Assembly: GCA_000697055.1 (NCBI GenBank)
Contig: JNDT01002379.1
Coordinates: 1-64,000 of the forward strand
Reading direction: 5' to 3'
DNA: 64,000 bases
Source of the DNA: Saksenaea vasiformis B4078
Lineage: Eukaryota > Mucoromycota > Mucoromycetes > Mucorales > Saksenaeaceae
Position 1 is the stretch's first letter. Every line of letters begins with the position of its first letter. A program made the translations under genes and the position numbers. Below are positions 51,058 through 63,462 of this stretch, piece after piece. Under the pieces are notes generated by a model. It saw only the letters and a list, made by a program, of their open reading frames with translations. It made no database searches and had not been told where the DNA came from.

Positions 51058-54000
51058 ATGGAATACATCGACTTGGAAATCCTCAATCAACATGAAGAAA
51101 TTTGTACATCTAGCGAACCTTTCCTATTCTACTGTAAACAGCACTTGCTAACATTTGTCTGCGATCGCGATCGAATACGCGTTCATTCTTCGGTCGCAGC
51201 ACTGGCAAGGGTAAACAGAACGTGCCAATTTCACTTGTAATTGATGAGTTCGATAAGGTGTGGTCTTCACCAAAGGGACAAGTTCTGCAGTTGATGCACT
51301 GCCCGGAATCGTACAATAGTGACCACTGCTGCGTCATGGCCCGTACTACGCAAGGCGAAATATGGCATTTAAATGACCAAGACTTCAGGTACGGAGACTT
51401 GACGAAACGCGAAAGATCGCATCTCTGCAGTCTTGCATTAACGTACTTATCTGGATAGAGAAAGTCCGACCACGAACCACACAGAGCAGATCAAAACAGC
51501 TGTTCGTTTCAAGATACTTATTCGACTAATTCTAATCGACCAACGATTTGTAGGATGTTATTTGGATGCAATCAACGAGTACCAACAATACACCAGAAGT
51601 TTACCTTTTCCATCAAAAACTTTCCATGTCTCTCTGTGGATTGCAAGATAGACATGTTACCAAGCTTCAAAGTAGTCGACAGGAGCCTGGAAAAATAGTA
51701 TCTTGCCATAGCGGTAAGGGAAATGCGGTTAGAGAAATCGGCTTATGCATATTTTACAACATTGTCAGTTCGTTTTGGCAACGATCAGGTGGACCCTTTC
51801 TTTGCCGAGTACTTTCACATTGAATCGTACGTACAGAAAAGTCATGTATCAGCTATGCCTATAAAAAATGCATAGATCTTCGGGGTTTCTGTACGCTTTA
51901 TCTTCAGGTGGAGTATGGTTTAGATCCATGAATGACATGATAGATACAAAATTACTCGAAATGATGGTAAGAAATAAAAGTACTTGTAGTTCTCTAGACA
52001 GGATGTCAATGTATCTCGCAGGAGAATATATATGCTGTCTATCTGCTTCAGTTGATCCCAAATAACAAAACAGCAGATACTATGGCTATATTGAGGTAAA
52101 CAGAGCAGCGTATCGCGGTTGATCACCAATTTCTTGTAGCGATTTGGGGACATTGCAGCTGTACACGAAATCCGACCAAGACAATAAATGTGTCATGCGT
52201 CTCGAAGAGTTTTTACTGCCTTTCCCTGTTCAAGAAGCAGTACCATTCAATGTAAGGCCTTTTCATCTATAGTTTCTTGGTACCTGACTCCCAATTACAC
52301 CAGGATCAAGCATTGCTGGTTTTATCTAAACACGGTCAGCTGTTCTACGTCAATTTTGAAGCCTATGTAGGTAATACAATACTATCGTTATTATGACATA
52401 CGCATATTATCCTTTACTAAACGATGCTGTTCAGGGGCACAGCAACAGAATCTTCAGAATATCGTTTCTATGAAAGTCACTCGTTTGGGTTCACTTGACG
52501 GGATCTCCCACTTTTGCATTACAGATGTGCAGGAAGACATTGTCACCATCCAAACTCTCTTAAGGACAGGACTCCGGATCGAATGCAAGGCTGATTTGAA
52601 GTACGCGTTCCTCTTTCTCGAGTAGCGTCTAATACGTATTTTAGTGCCGCACCCGTTGAACCTTCCAATGACGCACGTGCGTTAAAAGAATCGATTCAAG
52701 ACGCTCTAAACAAGTTGTCACAGTATGAAGAGATGAAGAAGGAGCTTGAATCGCAACATCAAGTAATCATATTATCTCCATTACTCCTAAAACCTAATCG
52801 ATATGCTAGAAATTAAACGAACGGCTGGTCGCGGTCAATCAGATTCTCTATGCATTACAGAGTGCACAACGAAGGACTACTTCTACATCCACCGACATAT
52901 TTCAATGCGAAATTCAGCCTGTTGTCTCAGATAATTCGCTTGAATATGTTACATCAACGATGATGATGCTTAAGATACGCTTGCAATCACAGCTGGATAT
53001 TGATTGGAAGCATTGGCAGAGTAAGCAGTACATAGGGCGTCTATGTAAAGTAGATCTGACACGTTGCAGTTCACATTGATATGGTTCAGCAACGCACACT
53101 AGCTCAGGAAACCGTCTCTATCGACAGTGGCAGACAAGATAATGCAAGTGGCCTAGCATTTAGTTTCCCGCTGATGGACTTCAAACATGGCGAAGTATGG
53201 TAAGTGTTTCCTCATAAAAGAGAAATAGCAGAAAAGAGCGGAATACTTCATGTTTTGACGGGTTACAGGGAAAAAATGGTGCCATTGGACATGGAAAAGC
53301 TGCATTTACCATTAGATGTACTCGTGTGCTTAGCTGTCACGATCCCCTCGCCCGGTATTGACAGAGCCGAAGGTAGAGTGAACCTCAACTATACATTGTC
53401 TAACATGATGGCGGAAATCAAGATCAGTTGACGTTTTCCGTCCTTCAGGTTGCATTAGATGATTTGCACTTTGCTAACGCATGCAGTGAGAAAATACGAT
53501 CGGATATTAACCTATATGGTCTACAACGGATTTCATCCGTGCGACAAGGAGCGCCATCACCTATGCATTCAATTGATCCAGCAATACGAAAACCATTTTT
53601 GCGATTGCAGAAACGATTACAAGATGAACAGAGGACGGTAAGTCACGCCACGGTAGAAACAAGATGGCTCATAGTACGCTTTAGTTGCAACAGATTGATC
53701 TGTCTAAAGTCACAATACCTTTTGACCTTGTGTCCAAAAGGATGTCGTGGGAAGAAGCGTATCGGTCGATCTTGTCCTATCTATTGCAAGAAGGCAGAAC
53801 AAGGTACAACCTTGCATGTATGTAGAGGAATTTAGTTAACGCTGTTGATAGTGAGGGTCTAAGATGCTTACTTGATTCTGCCGAGAAAGTTATTTTTATG
53901 TTACCATATTACCCAACATTTCCGATCGTTATCTCCCTTTCAAGGCAACGTAAGCAGGAAATCAATCTTTTACCATTCATTAATTATACATTGGTAGATG

Positions 54001-54346
54001 CGGAGACAGCTAGAGTGCAATTGGAAATTCAATGCGAAAATTCACACGTTTTGCTAAGGATACAATCCGCGGTTCTAGCACGGCTTCAAGATTATATAAC
54101 TGGAGATACATCGTCGCAGGATATGACCTATGGTAACAGCAAAGGGTCAAAGTGTACGGCAATTAACTCTCCGTTTTAGACGAGTTTGGCAAGCTGCAAA
54201 AGAAGCTAGCTTTAGCAATAGCAAATGCTGAGGAAAAATTTCAGAAAGGACAAGATGCTTGGGATGAGACGCTTGATGCTGCCATTACTGCTCAGAAAAT
54301 ACGCAATAACAGATCCATTGGATGCATATGCTTTGATGAGGAATAG
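51058..54346 (+). CDS. Large multi-exon protein, unrecognised (weakly FANCB/FAAP100-like layout)
   Basis: Starting at MEYIDLEILNQHEE (ATG 51058), a chain of short exons can be followed to a TAG at 54344-54346, although not every splice was fixed. The N-terminal part has strand-rich repeats such as DHCCVMARTTQGEIWHLN, DLRGFLYALSSGGVWFRSM and LLLSKHGQLFYVNFEAYV, which look like a beta-propeller. A coiled coil follows (DALNKLSQYEEMKKELESQH, LNERLVAVNQILYALQSAQ). Then come a strand-rich region (WEKMVPLDMEKLHLPLDVLV) and a C-terminal helical domain (VALDDLHFANACSEKIRSDI, KLQKKLALAIANAEEKFQKG). This propeller, coiled-coil, sandwich, helix layout recalls the Fanconi core proteins FANCB and FAAP100, but no motif proves it; it is a guess. 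Expression as one gene is inferred from continuous coding on one strand. Confidence 0.55.
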
Positions 54347-56481
54347 GAATAGAAATAGAAATACAGCGACATGTAGTTTATGTATAATCGTTGCCCTTTT
54401 TTACGGTCAGGATCCCCCATAGTCTACGACGAAATTGGGATCATGGCTCTAGTTTTAATTTGTGAAGTGTTTCAGGAACCGGGATGTGATTGGATATGTG
54501 TTGCGTGGCACCGATCGACAGGTGGTACACGCATAAGATCCGGATCAGTTTAATCGGCGAACTTAAATGCAGATTAGCTTTTTGTGATGGTTTGCATTGT
54601 TATCCATAAGCATAATATAACGAGATACAGAGTAAAAGAAGAGCTCTACACGCTTATCAATTGACAGCAACCTATTCCAACGTACAATTGGCTTACGGAC
54701 CGCACAAACGAGAAACCACACGAGGATCAATGCGTGATACAGAAATGTAACTCCGCACATATCATTCATTGCACTGCATGTTACGTTGACAGTAAATGCT
54801 CATCCGTTGCTCCCTCCACGCTTTCAACATGCAAATGATGCTTATAAGTCTTAACAGGCGGCGAGAAGGCGTCATAAAAAAAGAAGGTCACACAACAATC
54901 GCCATTGGCCATGGAAATTCAAAAAAGAGAAAACAAAACGACACGTCATTTTCCTTTTTTCTTTACTTTACTTTTCTTTCATCTCTCTGTAAGTGCAAAA
55001 GTAGTGTATATCACCTGGTTACGGTTTGTTTATTTACATTGTTTTATCTGTTACTTTATGTAGCCTCTTTTACATGATGCGCTGCCACCTCTGCGGTTGT
55101 TGAGGAGAAACAACCGCGGTAACAGGGAGGCAGGCATAGATGTGCTCAAGTCTTTTTTTCAAGTCATCAAGGTAAATCCACACCACATCACATCACAGAG
55201 ACTAAACCAGCCTAAAATGTAGGTTTTCCTTAACAGACTAGATGTACTTTCCAAGAGCAGGCAGAAAGACATGATCTGGTGACCTTGAGTCTCTCGGGTG
55301 GTTGATTCCACTGACTGGGTTTTGATACTCGGATGTAAATCGCTACAAACCGAGACTGTACGCAATACCTGGTAAGTCTTCAAGCCCTTCTGATTATTTT
55401 CTGATTAACTTATTTGCATACAGGTTCATCTCCCAGACGTTGGCTGCGGTTACAACGGCTTTGTCATGGTACAATGTAAATGCTTTCAGCATTTGGAGGG
55501 TGGTGGGCAAGAATATACCCGTTCGTATACCCATTCGCACATCCACCTAGCGTAGCCAGCTGGTACTCTTGCTATCAACGATCTTGCGACTAATTTCCAA
55601 CTGATGACGGCATGGGGTACCTGGCCCTTCGTAGGGTCATCCTGAGGTTTGAAATCTATTCGTACACTTTTGGTTCTTGAATACCCTACGTGAGTGCTTT
55701 GTGATCGATGAAGGAATGGGTGTGTGATTTGAGATCGGTCATCCTGAGGTCTGCACGCCTTTTACTACTTATATTCTATAGACTTTTTTCAAAGACAGCT
55801 GGGTCGCGTGGATTGCTCATGATGATAACTACTAGCAGTAGCGAGCTACGGCAATCGTTCTAGCACAAATCTGAAGCGTCCCGCTATTGACTTGAAGAAG
55901 TAACTTCAAGAGTTAGAATAATTAGCATCATAGTATAATTGAAGTCGCTTGTATATGAATATATAGACAATAAATTGTTTCTTTTACAACTCCATTATAT
56001 GCTATCCAATTGCTTTTTGAACAGCAGAAATTTGCCTAAAATTGTACCAATCACTATTGACCATCTGAATCATGTTCCTTTTGCACTTGTATCATGGTGG
56101 GCACGATGTCGAAGTACCAGTATCTACTGCATTATGTCCTTATCTTTCTTTTCAAGCACTCATTTTGAATGTGATAAATATATTTCTGATTTTATTCTGA
56201 ACAGGTACAGCAGCTCTAATTGACATAGAAACATGCTGAAGACTTTTACCTGTATCTACGTTTCTCCATACAGCCAAGATAAGCATCATAGACTTGCGAC
56301 AAACTACTTACAGTCGTTTTCGCGATTATTTTGAAGATATCAAGTGTGTAACGAATGACGAAGATGGAAGTTGGAGGGTCAGGTTCGATTTGTCCCGACA
56401 GGTGTCAAAAAGCCACATACCTCCTCCATCGAGATCGTTCATTCTCCTCTTTCGTGCGAGGTTGTCAGACTGATGCAAAGG
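54347..56481. other. Intergenic with unresolved coding-like fragments
   Basis: A two-exon open reading at about 55065-55289 (with an intron at about 55171-55230) and a frame at 56270-56460 read sensibly but match nothing. The word GGTCATCCTGAGGT recurs at 55636 and 55738. No gene is called. Confidence 0.35.
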
Positions 56482-58145
56482 ATGGCCAGTACCATAAACT
56501 TCAAACTACAGCAACTCGATCATTCGACTTCTCACCTCATACGAAGAGGTACTCTTCAGTTTACGAAGAAAGACAAAACAATCCAGACGCCTGCATGTTT
56601 GACATATACTTTGCGAGGTGCTGTGCCGCACATCGTCTCTGACAACCTCAAACAATTACCTGTCGAGATTCTTCAGATCTCTCTTGAGCATTTGTATGTT
56701 TGATTGGGCCGGTCTGACACCATGATCTTTAATGTACCTGTTTTGCTTAGTGTGGAGCAGAAGGAACCACCATCATTCAAATACCCTCATGGGCTGCACA
56801 AGTACCTAAACGTGGAGGTATGTACTCCTCAAAACGCCCTGCGCTTTTTATGTATCCATGCAATATAGGATTATCTCTTGTTCTGTGACATGCGAGATCC
56901 GCTCAAGCATGTTCCGGTAACCTTTAACACGGACAAACATCTGTCGGTTGATACGCATGGAGGCGTACGTCAAGTCACACAAGATGTGTGGGCACAGGCT
57001 ATAGAAGCCTACAAGCCGGATTTATGTGCCACACCTGCGGATGTAGTTGTGGAGGGTGATATCAAAACAAAGCGTATTCGACGATCCGTTGACCGGACGC
57101 TGCGTTGGCTGGATAAGTGCTTGCCAAAAGCACAGGTAAAAAAAAAAAAGGGGGGGGGGAAATCATCGCACGCTCTTACTCAACCATTTACTTTTTTTTT
57201 TCTTTCAGGCGGCAGGCGTACCTGTGTTTGCTCCTGTTGTGGGTCACCAGTCTGAAGAGGATCGCATTGCATCCGCCACCGCGACAGCTGAGCGAGATGT
57301 ACAAGGTAAATGAGGAAACGATGGTAAAGTGAAAAGTAATGAGGCTAAGAGAGTTATGCGTTAGGTTTTATTATCAATGCTTTTGAGCTGGATAAGGACA
57401 AACTGGTACAGCAAATGAAGGCATCGGTCGACAATCTGCCTCAAGACAAGCCCAGACTTGCCTATGGACTAGCATCTCCAGGTATTGGAAGCTGGACCGC
57501 AAACGGAGATGGTTGGGTGCTGACTGTTGTTGGTTTTAGAAAAGATTCTGGAGGGTGTAAAGCAGGGTATTGACCTCTTTGACGGCAGGTGAGTGATAGT
57601 GAACAAACGTTAGCCAGTGCTGACTCTCTCTATTTTCTAGTTATGCGTTCAAGATGACAGAACGGGGTCGCGCCATCTCGTTCAAGTTTGGCGAGGTCGT
57701 GCCAGTAGATGGACAGAACCATCCCGAAAAGACGATCAATCTGTGGGACACGCGTGTTGCCAACTCCTTTGATGTTCTCGACGCGTCCTGTGGTTGCTAC
57801 ACTTGCACACAGCCGCATACAAAAGCATATATTCATCATCTACTCAACGCGCACGAAATGCTGGGACCACTCCTTTTGATGAGGTAATCATAACTATCCA
57901 TGAAACAGGAAAAGGAGGATATGGACTGATATGTATCTATTAGCCATAACGTATACCAACTGGACCAGTTTATGCGTGCGATCCGCAAGAGTATTGAACA
58001 AAATCGCTTTGAACAAGATACCGAAGCGTTCATGAAACACTACAGCCATGACATAGAAGGCGATGGAATGAAGAACCATGAAGAAGAGGTAGACGTAGAA
58101 TCACTGGGCACTCCTCTAAAGAAAAAGAGAACTTTGCTTGCATAA
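56482..58145 (+). CDS. QTRT2: Queuine tRNA-ribosyltransferase accessory subunit 2
   Basis: Eight exons (56482-56693, 56751-56817, 56869-57135, 57209-57305, 57365-57481, 57540-57588, 57641-57883, 57944-58145) give 417 residues with every phase closing. It belongs to the TGT family: TIQTPACLTYTLRGAVPHIV near the N-terminus, FKMTERGRAISF in the barrel, and the zinc site CGCYTCTQPHTKAYIHHLL followed by AHEMLGPLLLMSHNVYQ. The wording follows the accessory subunit (QTRTD1/QTRT2), which pairs with QTRT1 to exchange guanine for queuine at the wobble base of His, Asn, Asp and Tyr tRNAs. The start is MASTINFKLQQ; an ATG three codons earlier (56473) is also possible. The third intron (57136-57208) has an A-run and G-run at its 5' end. 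Confidence 0.93.
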
Positions 58146-58178
58146 ATGCACTTCAATATAAGCATTCATTTCATAGAT

Positions 58179-58180
<2 letters not shown>

Positions 58181-58212
<32 letters not shown>
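58181..58212. repeat. A(32) tract
   Basis: A pure A run 35 bp after the QTRT2 stop codon, possibly in its 3' untranslated region. Confidence 0.85.
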
Positions 58213-58214
<2 letters not shown>

Positions 58215-58405
58215 TGTTGGTCATTTGATGGGTAAAGTGTGAATAAAATGGATAAAGTTGACCTTGTCCACCATTTATAATCTCTGTGCGTTGTCGCGCA
58301 GAATCTCATAATGACAACCTATTTTTCCATGCTCTGAAGCTGATGAAAGCAAATAACTTTTAAAAGATTTTTTTTTTTTTTTTACATGATGGCTAGCTCT
58401 ATGGT

Positions 58406-59651
58406 TTAGTAGAAGTTGTCTTTGATTCTCCATCCGATTTCACGGTTTGCCAGGAACGGAACAACGGCGCCCAGGGCGGGATTTGGGGCGCCATCCACTG
58501 AGATGTGGTATTGTTGTGGGACAACCACATCGTTCTCCTTGACCAAGGTCACCGTGCGGTTCTCGAAACCTTCTTTCTGCGATAATCCGTAGAATTGCTT
58601 GCCAAAGTGACAAGCGAAATTCTCTAATTTGTCAAGACATCCCATGTCTTCAAAGATCTTGGCGAGGTAGGGAAGGACGAGGGGAGTTGTAAAGACACCA
58701 GCGTGTGCATGTGCTGTTTCCTTGGTATGGCTAGGGTGGGGTGCGGAATCCGTACCGAGGAAAAAGCGTGGATGTCCTACAACAAAGATTCGGTTGGCGT
58801 CCCAAAGGCAAACTTATGGCACTATGCGCTTTTTTTTTTTTTTTACCTGAGGCTACTACTTCTCTCAAGGCTTCACGGTCATGGGGATATTTAGCGACGG
58901 GTTTGCAGAAATGATGTGCCTGACCGGCCCAATCGTCAACAATGAGTTGCAAATGGTGGACAGTAATGCTGCAAGCGACGGTGTCGCCGAGGCGCTTGAC
59001 AGTATCGACGGCTGCTTTTGTAGTTGCGTGTTCCAAGACGATCTTGAGCTTAGGGAATGCCTTGTGGAGCTTCTCGAGTTCAGGCAAGAATTTTTCCTCG
59101 GCATTCATCACGCACACGTTGTTGCCACTATCGCTAGGCACCTCTCCATGCAAGTTAAGAACCATGCCTTCTTCTTCCATGGCTTGGAAAACGGGATAGT
59201 AGATTTCATACGATTCAATACCGTTCTCGCTGTTGGTGGTTACACCGCGAGGGTAAGACTTGACACCTTGCACGCGTTGAGTACATTGATATCACTTCTG
59301 TCCGTGAGTCTTTACCTGCAATACCGGCTTTGCTAGCCTTGCGAATTTCCTCGGGTGTCAATTCGGGCGACAGGTAAAGGGTCATGTAGAAAGCTACATG
59401 AGGTGCCAATGCTTCCAATTCCTTCTTGTAAGCCAAAGCTTGCTCCGTATTTTTAATAGGTGGTTGCAAGTTAGGCTATACAAGAATCAATCAATATGCA
59501 ACGGAGACGATCGTCCCGGCTATACCATGATATAGGCAACGGAAACACCTCCCTCGGCAACTTTAGGTGTGACCATGCGCATCATATCACCCTGTCGAAG
59601 GTGAAGATGGAAATCGCAGGCAGAAGGTAATGTAAGACTTGTGGTGCTCAT
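58406..59651 (-). CDS. URA4: Dihydroorotase (class II, homodimeric type)
   Basis: Four exons (59526-59651, 59316-59475, 58847-59266, 58406-58776) give 358 residues. The zinc-binding DFHLHLRQG lies at residues 13-21, the carboxylated lysine in VKSYPRGVTTNS (K98), histidines in LHGEV (H135) and LEHATTKAA (H175), and the catalytic Asp in FLGTDSAPH (D245). Length and wording match the PyrC/Ura4 type, not the CAD-fused type. It closes carbamoyl aspartate to dihydroorotate in cytosolic pyrimidine synthesis. The third intron (58777-58846, 70 nt) has a long poly-A/T run next to its 5' splice site. The gene is convergent with QTRT2; stop codons are 260 bp apart. The gene symbol follows yeast nomenclature. 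Confidence 0.95.
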
Positions 59652-59932
59652 GGAGAGGTTCGAGGAAAGGGTGAGCTACCCGGGCCACTGGTTCACAAGT
59701 TTTATGATTCCATGGGGAAGTCACACCCTGTTTCTCTGACTGACAGATCCGATCGCCTGGTGCAAGATGATCTGTTTGTAACCGTGATTTAAACTCTCTC
59801 AAAAACGCATGGAGACATTATCACACCATGTATATGTATAAAAAGAAAGGTTCAACGACTGCATGTTTTTTTTTCTTTCCCTTTATAAAATGCTGGTTTC
59901 ATATATAAAAAAAAAAGTAGACGGGCATGAAT

Positions 59933-61089
59933 TTAAGAGCAACAGACACCTTGTGACTCTTCTCCAAGTGCGTTTGTCTGGCCTGGACCGAGACGGATTC
60001 CCGACGTCTTTGTGGTTTCCAGATTGTCAGCCCTTTTGTTTCCTTTTTTTTTTGAGAGAATGATTTACCTCGTTGTTCGTAAACACACCAGCCTCAATTT
60101 TATCATGCACACTTTCAGCTGTCTTAATAAATGCATCGTCCACGTTTTCTGCCGATTTCGCAGATGTCTCAAGGAAGAGCGGAATATCGTTTTCTTTGGC
60201 AAATCGTTCGGCTTCTTCATAGCTTACTTGTCGCTTACGCTTGTCTAGATCACACTTGTTACCGATCAACATAATGGTGGTATGTGGATTGGCATGTTTT
60301 CGAACATCTAGGTTCTCTGTCAGCTCAGTTTTTTCTTCAGAACTGTAGGATGGTTTACCTGCCAACCATGTCGGTATATGTTCAAATGTTTCGCGTCTGT
60401 CATCCTTTTTCGTTAGCGTGGTGTCTTCATGTGAGCAACATACCTTGAAATGTCATAGACTTTCGTAACGCGTGCATAGCATCATATGTTACCATCTGCT
60501 CTATCTCTCTCTCTTCTTTCCTCCTTATTATTTACCTAGCAATGCACCTGCTGCTCCTCGATAATAACTTTGTGTGATGCTTCGAAAACTTTCTTGACCG
60601 GCCTAACTTGCGCCGCGTTAAATCACCCATCGATCTTTCTTTTTCACTTGGCTTCTTACCGTGTCCCAGATTTGCAATTTTATCTGTTTTCCATGAACAG
60701 TGATGAACTTTGTTCCAAACTCGACGCTAAAACATTCCAGGTTGTATAAGAAATGCTGGAAGATCAAGGTACAAAACTTTTGATATACCCGATAGTTAAC
60801 TCACGACCCGAATAAAATTGCTTATCGGTGAACTGCAGCAAGAGACAAGACTGGTGAAAAGTTTAACACATTTCTAGGTTACTCTTTTTTTTTTTTACTA
60901 TTCACCTTTCCTACACCTAATGCCCTCCGACAGGGATCAGACTCTCAAAACAAAGGGCTGAAAGGAGATCTTACCTGAATCGCCGACAATGATGTACTAA
61001 AGGAAACGGAAGTTAAGGTCAGCATGGAGAGCAGCTTATTGGAGTAATGGACAGTAATTTACCTTGATAATATAGTTGTAGTTCGACAT
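59933..61089 (-). CDS. Rab GTPase, Rab4/Ypt4-like, with microexons
   Basis: Ten exons (61063-61089, 60975-60996, 60906-60916, 60789-60850, 60660-60726, 60536-60602, 60444-60459, 60359-60396, 60085-60307, 59933-60032) give 210 residues in frame. The P-loop GDSGVGKS spans three exons; the 11-nt exon supplies most of GVGK. Switch I reads LTIGVEFGTK, the G3 motif WDTAGQE, G4 GNKCDLD and G5 ETSAKS. YYRGAAGALL and DIPLFLETSAKSAENV place it near Rab2, Rab4 and Rab14, and Rab4 fits best by eye. The C-terminus ends GVCCS, with a paired cysteine for prenylation. It would act on endosomal recycling membranes. The splice between the last two exons uses GTTTAC at 60084; using GTAAAT at 60068 instead causes an immediate stop. 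Confidence 0.87.
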
Positions 61090-63462
61090 CACAGATGACT
61101 AGCAAAGAGAGAGAAATAAACGAGAAACTTGGAGGCGACGTTCATGCGGTCATTTCGACTTCACGTGGTGTCTCCCTGACCAATATCCGACCTTCCTTTT
61201 CTGGAAGAAGCCCGCAAGTTGTTGGAGGATGTGGCTAGCGACGGTCGATCCGAGGAGCAAATTGTTTGTATGAGCAATGCTCGTTGCTTTTAAGTAGCGT
61301 TGCCTTTCTTGTGGTCATGAGATAAAGAGCTACCTATGACATTGTGTTAGTATTGGCACTGTACCGGAACGCTTGTGCAACCAGACCATTCTGTCGATAA
61401 GGATATGGTTTTGTGAACTCTTGTGTTGCAAAGAGGCAAAACATAAGAGGCAAATTCCGAGCACAGACCATCCCATTTTGAAAACCATGGACCCTGCAAT
61501 GGCGTTCGATCCCTTGCATAAAAGAGAGGCTCAATTCACTGACAGGAAAACCTTCGCTGAGTAGATCCAAGCCTTAGGTTAGAAAAGACGTTAATCAAAA
61601 ATTATACCCTTGACCTCAATGCCTTCCTTTCGGAAAATTGATGGTACATTCGCTTTTTATTTTCCATAATCCAGATCTGCAGACACATAATCCTATTCCA
61701 ACGATCTATTCTGGGAACATCTGTCATCTGGTGGAAGGTACAAATTACGTCAGGAACGGCCGTATCGATATGCATACAATTTGCCGAAGCGACCCTGCAG
61801 CGAAAAACATTTTCCGTAAACGACCAAAATGCACTGAGCGAGTTGCAGCCGTTAGTAGCCGCAACTTACGACGATGATTCGAAACTCCCACGCGATTCCG
61901 GTTACATCTGTACACTACGGGAAAGGTTTATCCTGAAGAGACTGGAATTCATGGATAAGTCGAGGATAACGGTAAAATAGTTAAAACAAGAATAATCCTT
62001 GAATCTCAGAATAAGAATAGCTTCAACGATGTATAAAATTATAAAAAGACATGCATTAAACTCATTTATCAAGATTACAAATATAATTCACAATCTGCAG
62101 CTGTTGAACTAATATATGTTGATTCTATTTTAGTCATAAGTATAGTAGAACGTTAGACAGAGGCACACATATAACAGGAAGTAAAAAGTTATTCGAGTCG
62201 GTATTTATGTGATTCCGCAATGCAAAGTTGATAAAGTATTAATGACTATTTTAACAAAACAAAAAGGAGAAAGAGAGGTCAAGCGGACTGCGTAAGCAGA
62301 TACTGTACAGCTAGTACTTCGAATAGTTAATGCCGGTGATGAGAGAGTCAGACAATAAATCAGCATGAAGAAAATAAAGCGCTGAACGGAGATGAAAACC
62401 GTGAGAAATGTCAGTGTACAGCAATGAAGGTATGAAACAGATAGAAAGCTACACTGTGTATGTGAAAGCAGAATAAGCAGCTTATGACGTCAAATGTTAG
62501 ATTCCTTCTTGTATATAAGCACTGACAACGTTGCTATCTATCAGTGGTGCAACATCTTATACTTGCATTCCTAAATAAGCTTGTACATTGTAAGTTACTG
62601 ATGCTGGTTCGGCTCTTTTTCTCTAATGCTACTATTAGCACTCAAGACACATACATTCTGACATTCCCGACCATCTTAACTGTTCCCGTCTCGCTCGAGC
62701 TCGAGACAAAGACGCGTCTCGCCCCGTCCCGTTCCGTCAGGAGCATTAATTTGAATTGCATTTATGGAGTCGTTGCTATATATATCTGAAGAAAATATCG
62801 TCAATGTACAACTGCCTATCGTTCAGATCATGGGTCTGGAAGCAAAACTCTCCTCTCTGCGTCTAGCGGGAAAAAGTCTATGTCATGGACGACTTGTGTT
62901 CATTCAATTTTCCACGAACATTACATCAGATACCAAGGGGGGAGTTGGAGTCGTTGGTGAACGGTCTCTCATTAATTGAAGTAATACAATTATGAAGGCT
63001 TTATATACCGTCAACAGGATATCTAATGCGTTTCTTGTTTAAGAAAATGGTCAACAATCTAGAAAGAATCTTCAACGACGGACAGAGCGAGAGAGAGACT
63101 TGCATGAATAGAATCATGCATGAAACAAAAAGAAAGAAAGAAGTGATCCTACCCTTTTTATATATCCAACATCTCCTGCTCTAGTACGCTTCTCCCTCGA
63201 TTCCATCTTTATGATTTTTCCCACCTTGTCAAACTTTTTCTTTCTTTTTTTTTTTTCCTAATTGTCTTAAAAAAATGTATGATGTAAAAGTGTTCCACAA
63301 GGGAGTCTCAAATTGGTTTTCTGCATCGGTTCATTGCGGAGAAAATGAAAAGAAAGAAAGGAAAATTCTGGAGGGAAGAAATGCCGTAAATCTATTACAA
63401 ATCTATGATGAAAAATAAATGAAAATGAATGATCAAAAGATAAAATGATGGGTTATTTTAAA
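61090..63462. other. Intergenic, no gene recognised
   Basis: Only short frames. A GC-rich patch with repeated GTCTCG/CTCGAG words lies near 62682-62745 in AT-rich surroundings. A pyrimidine run is found at 63238-63259. Confidence 0.45.
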
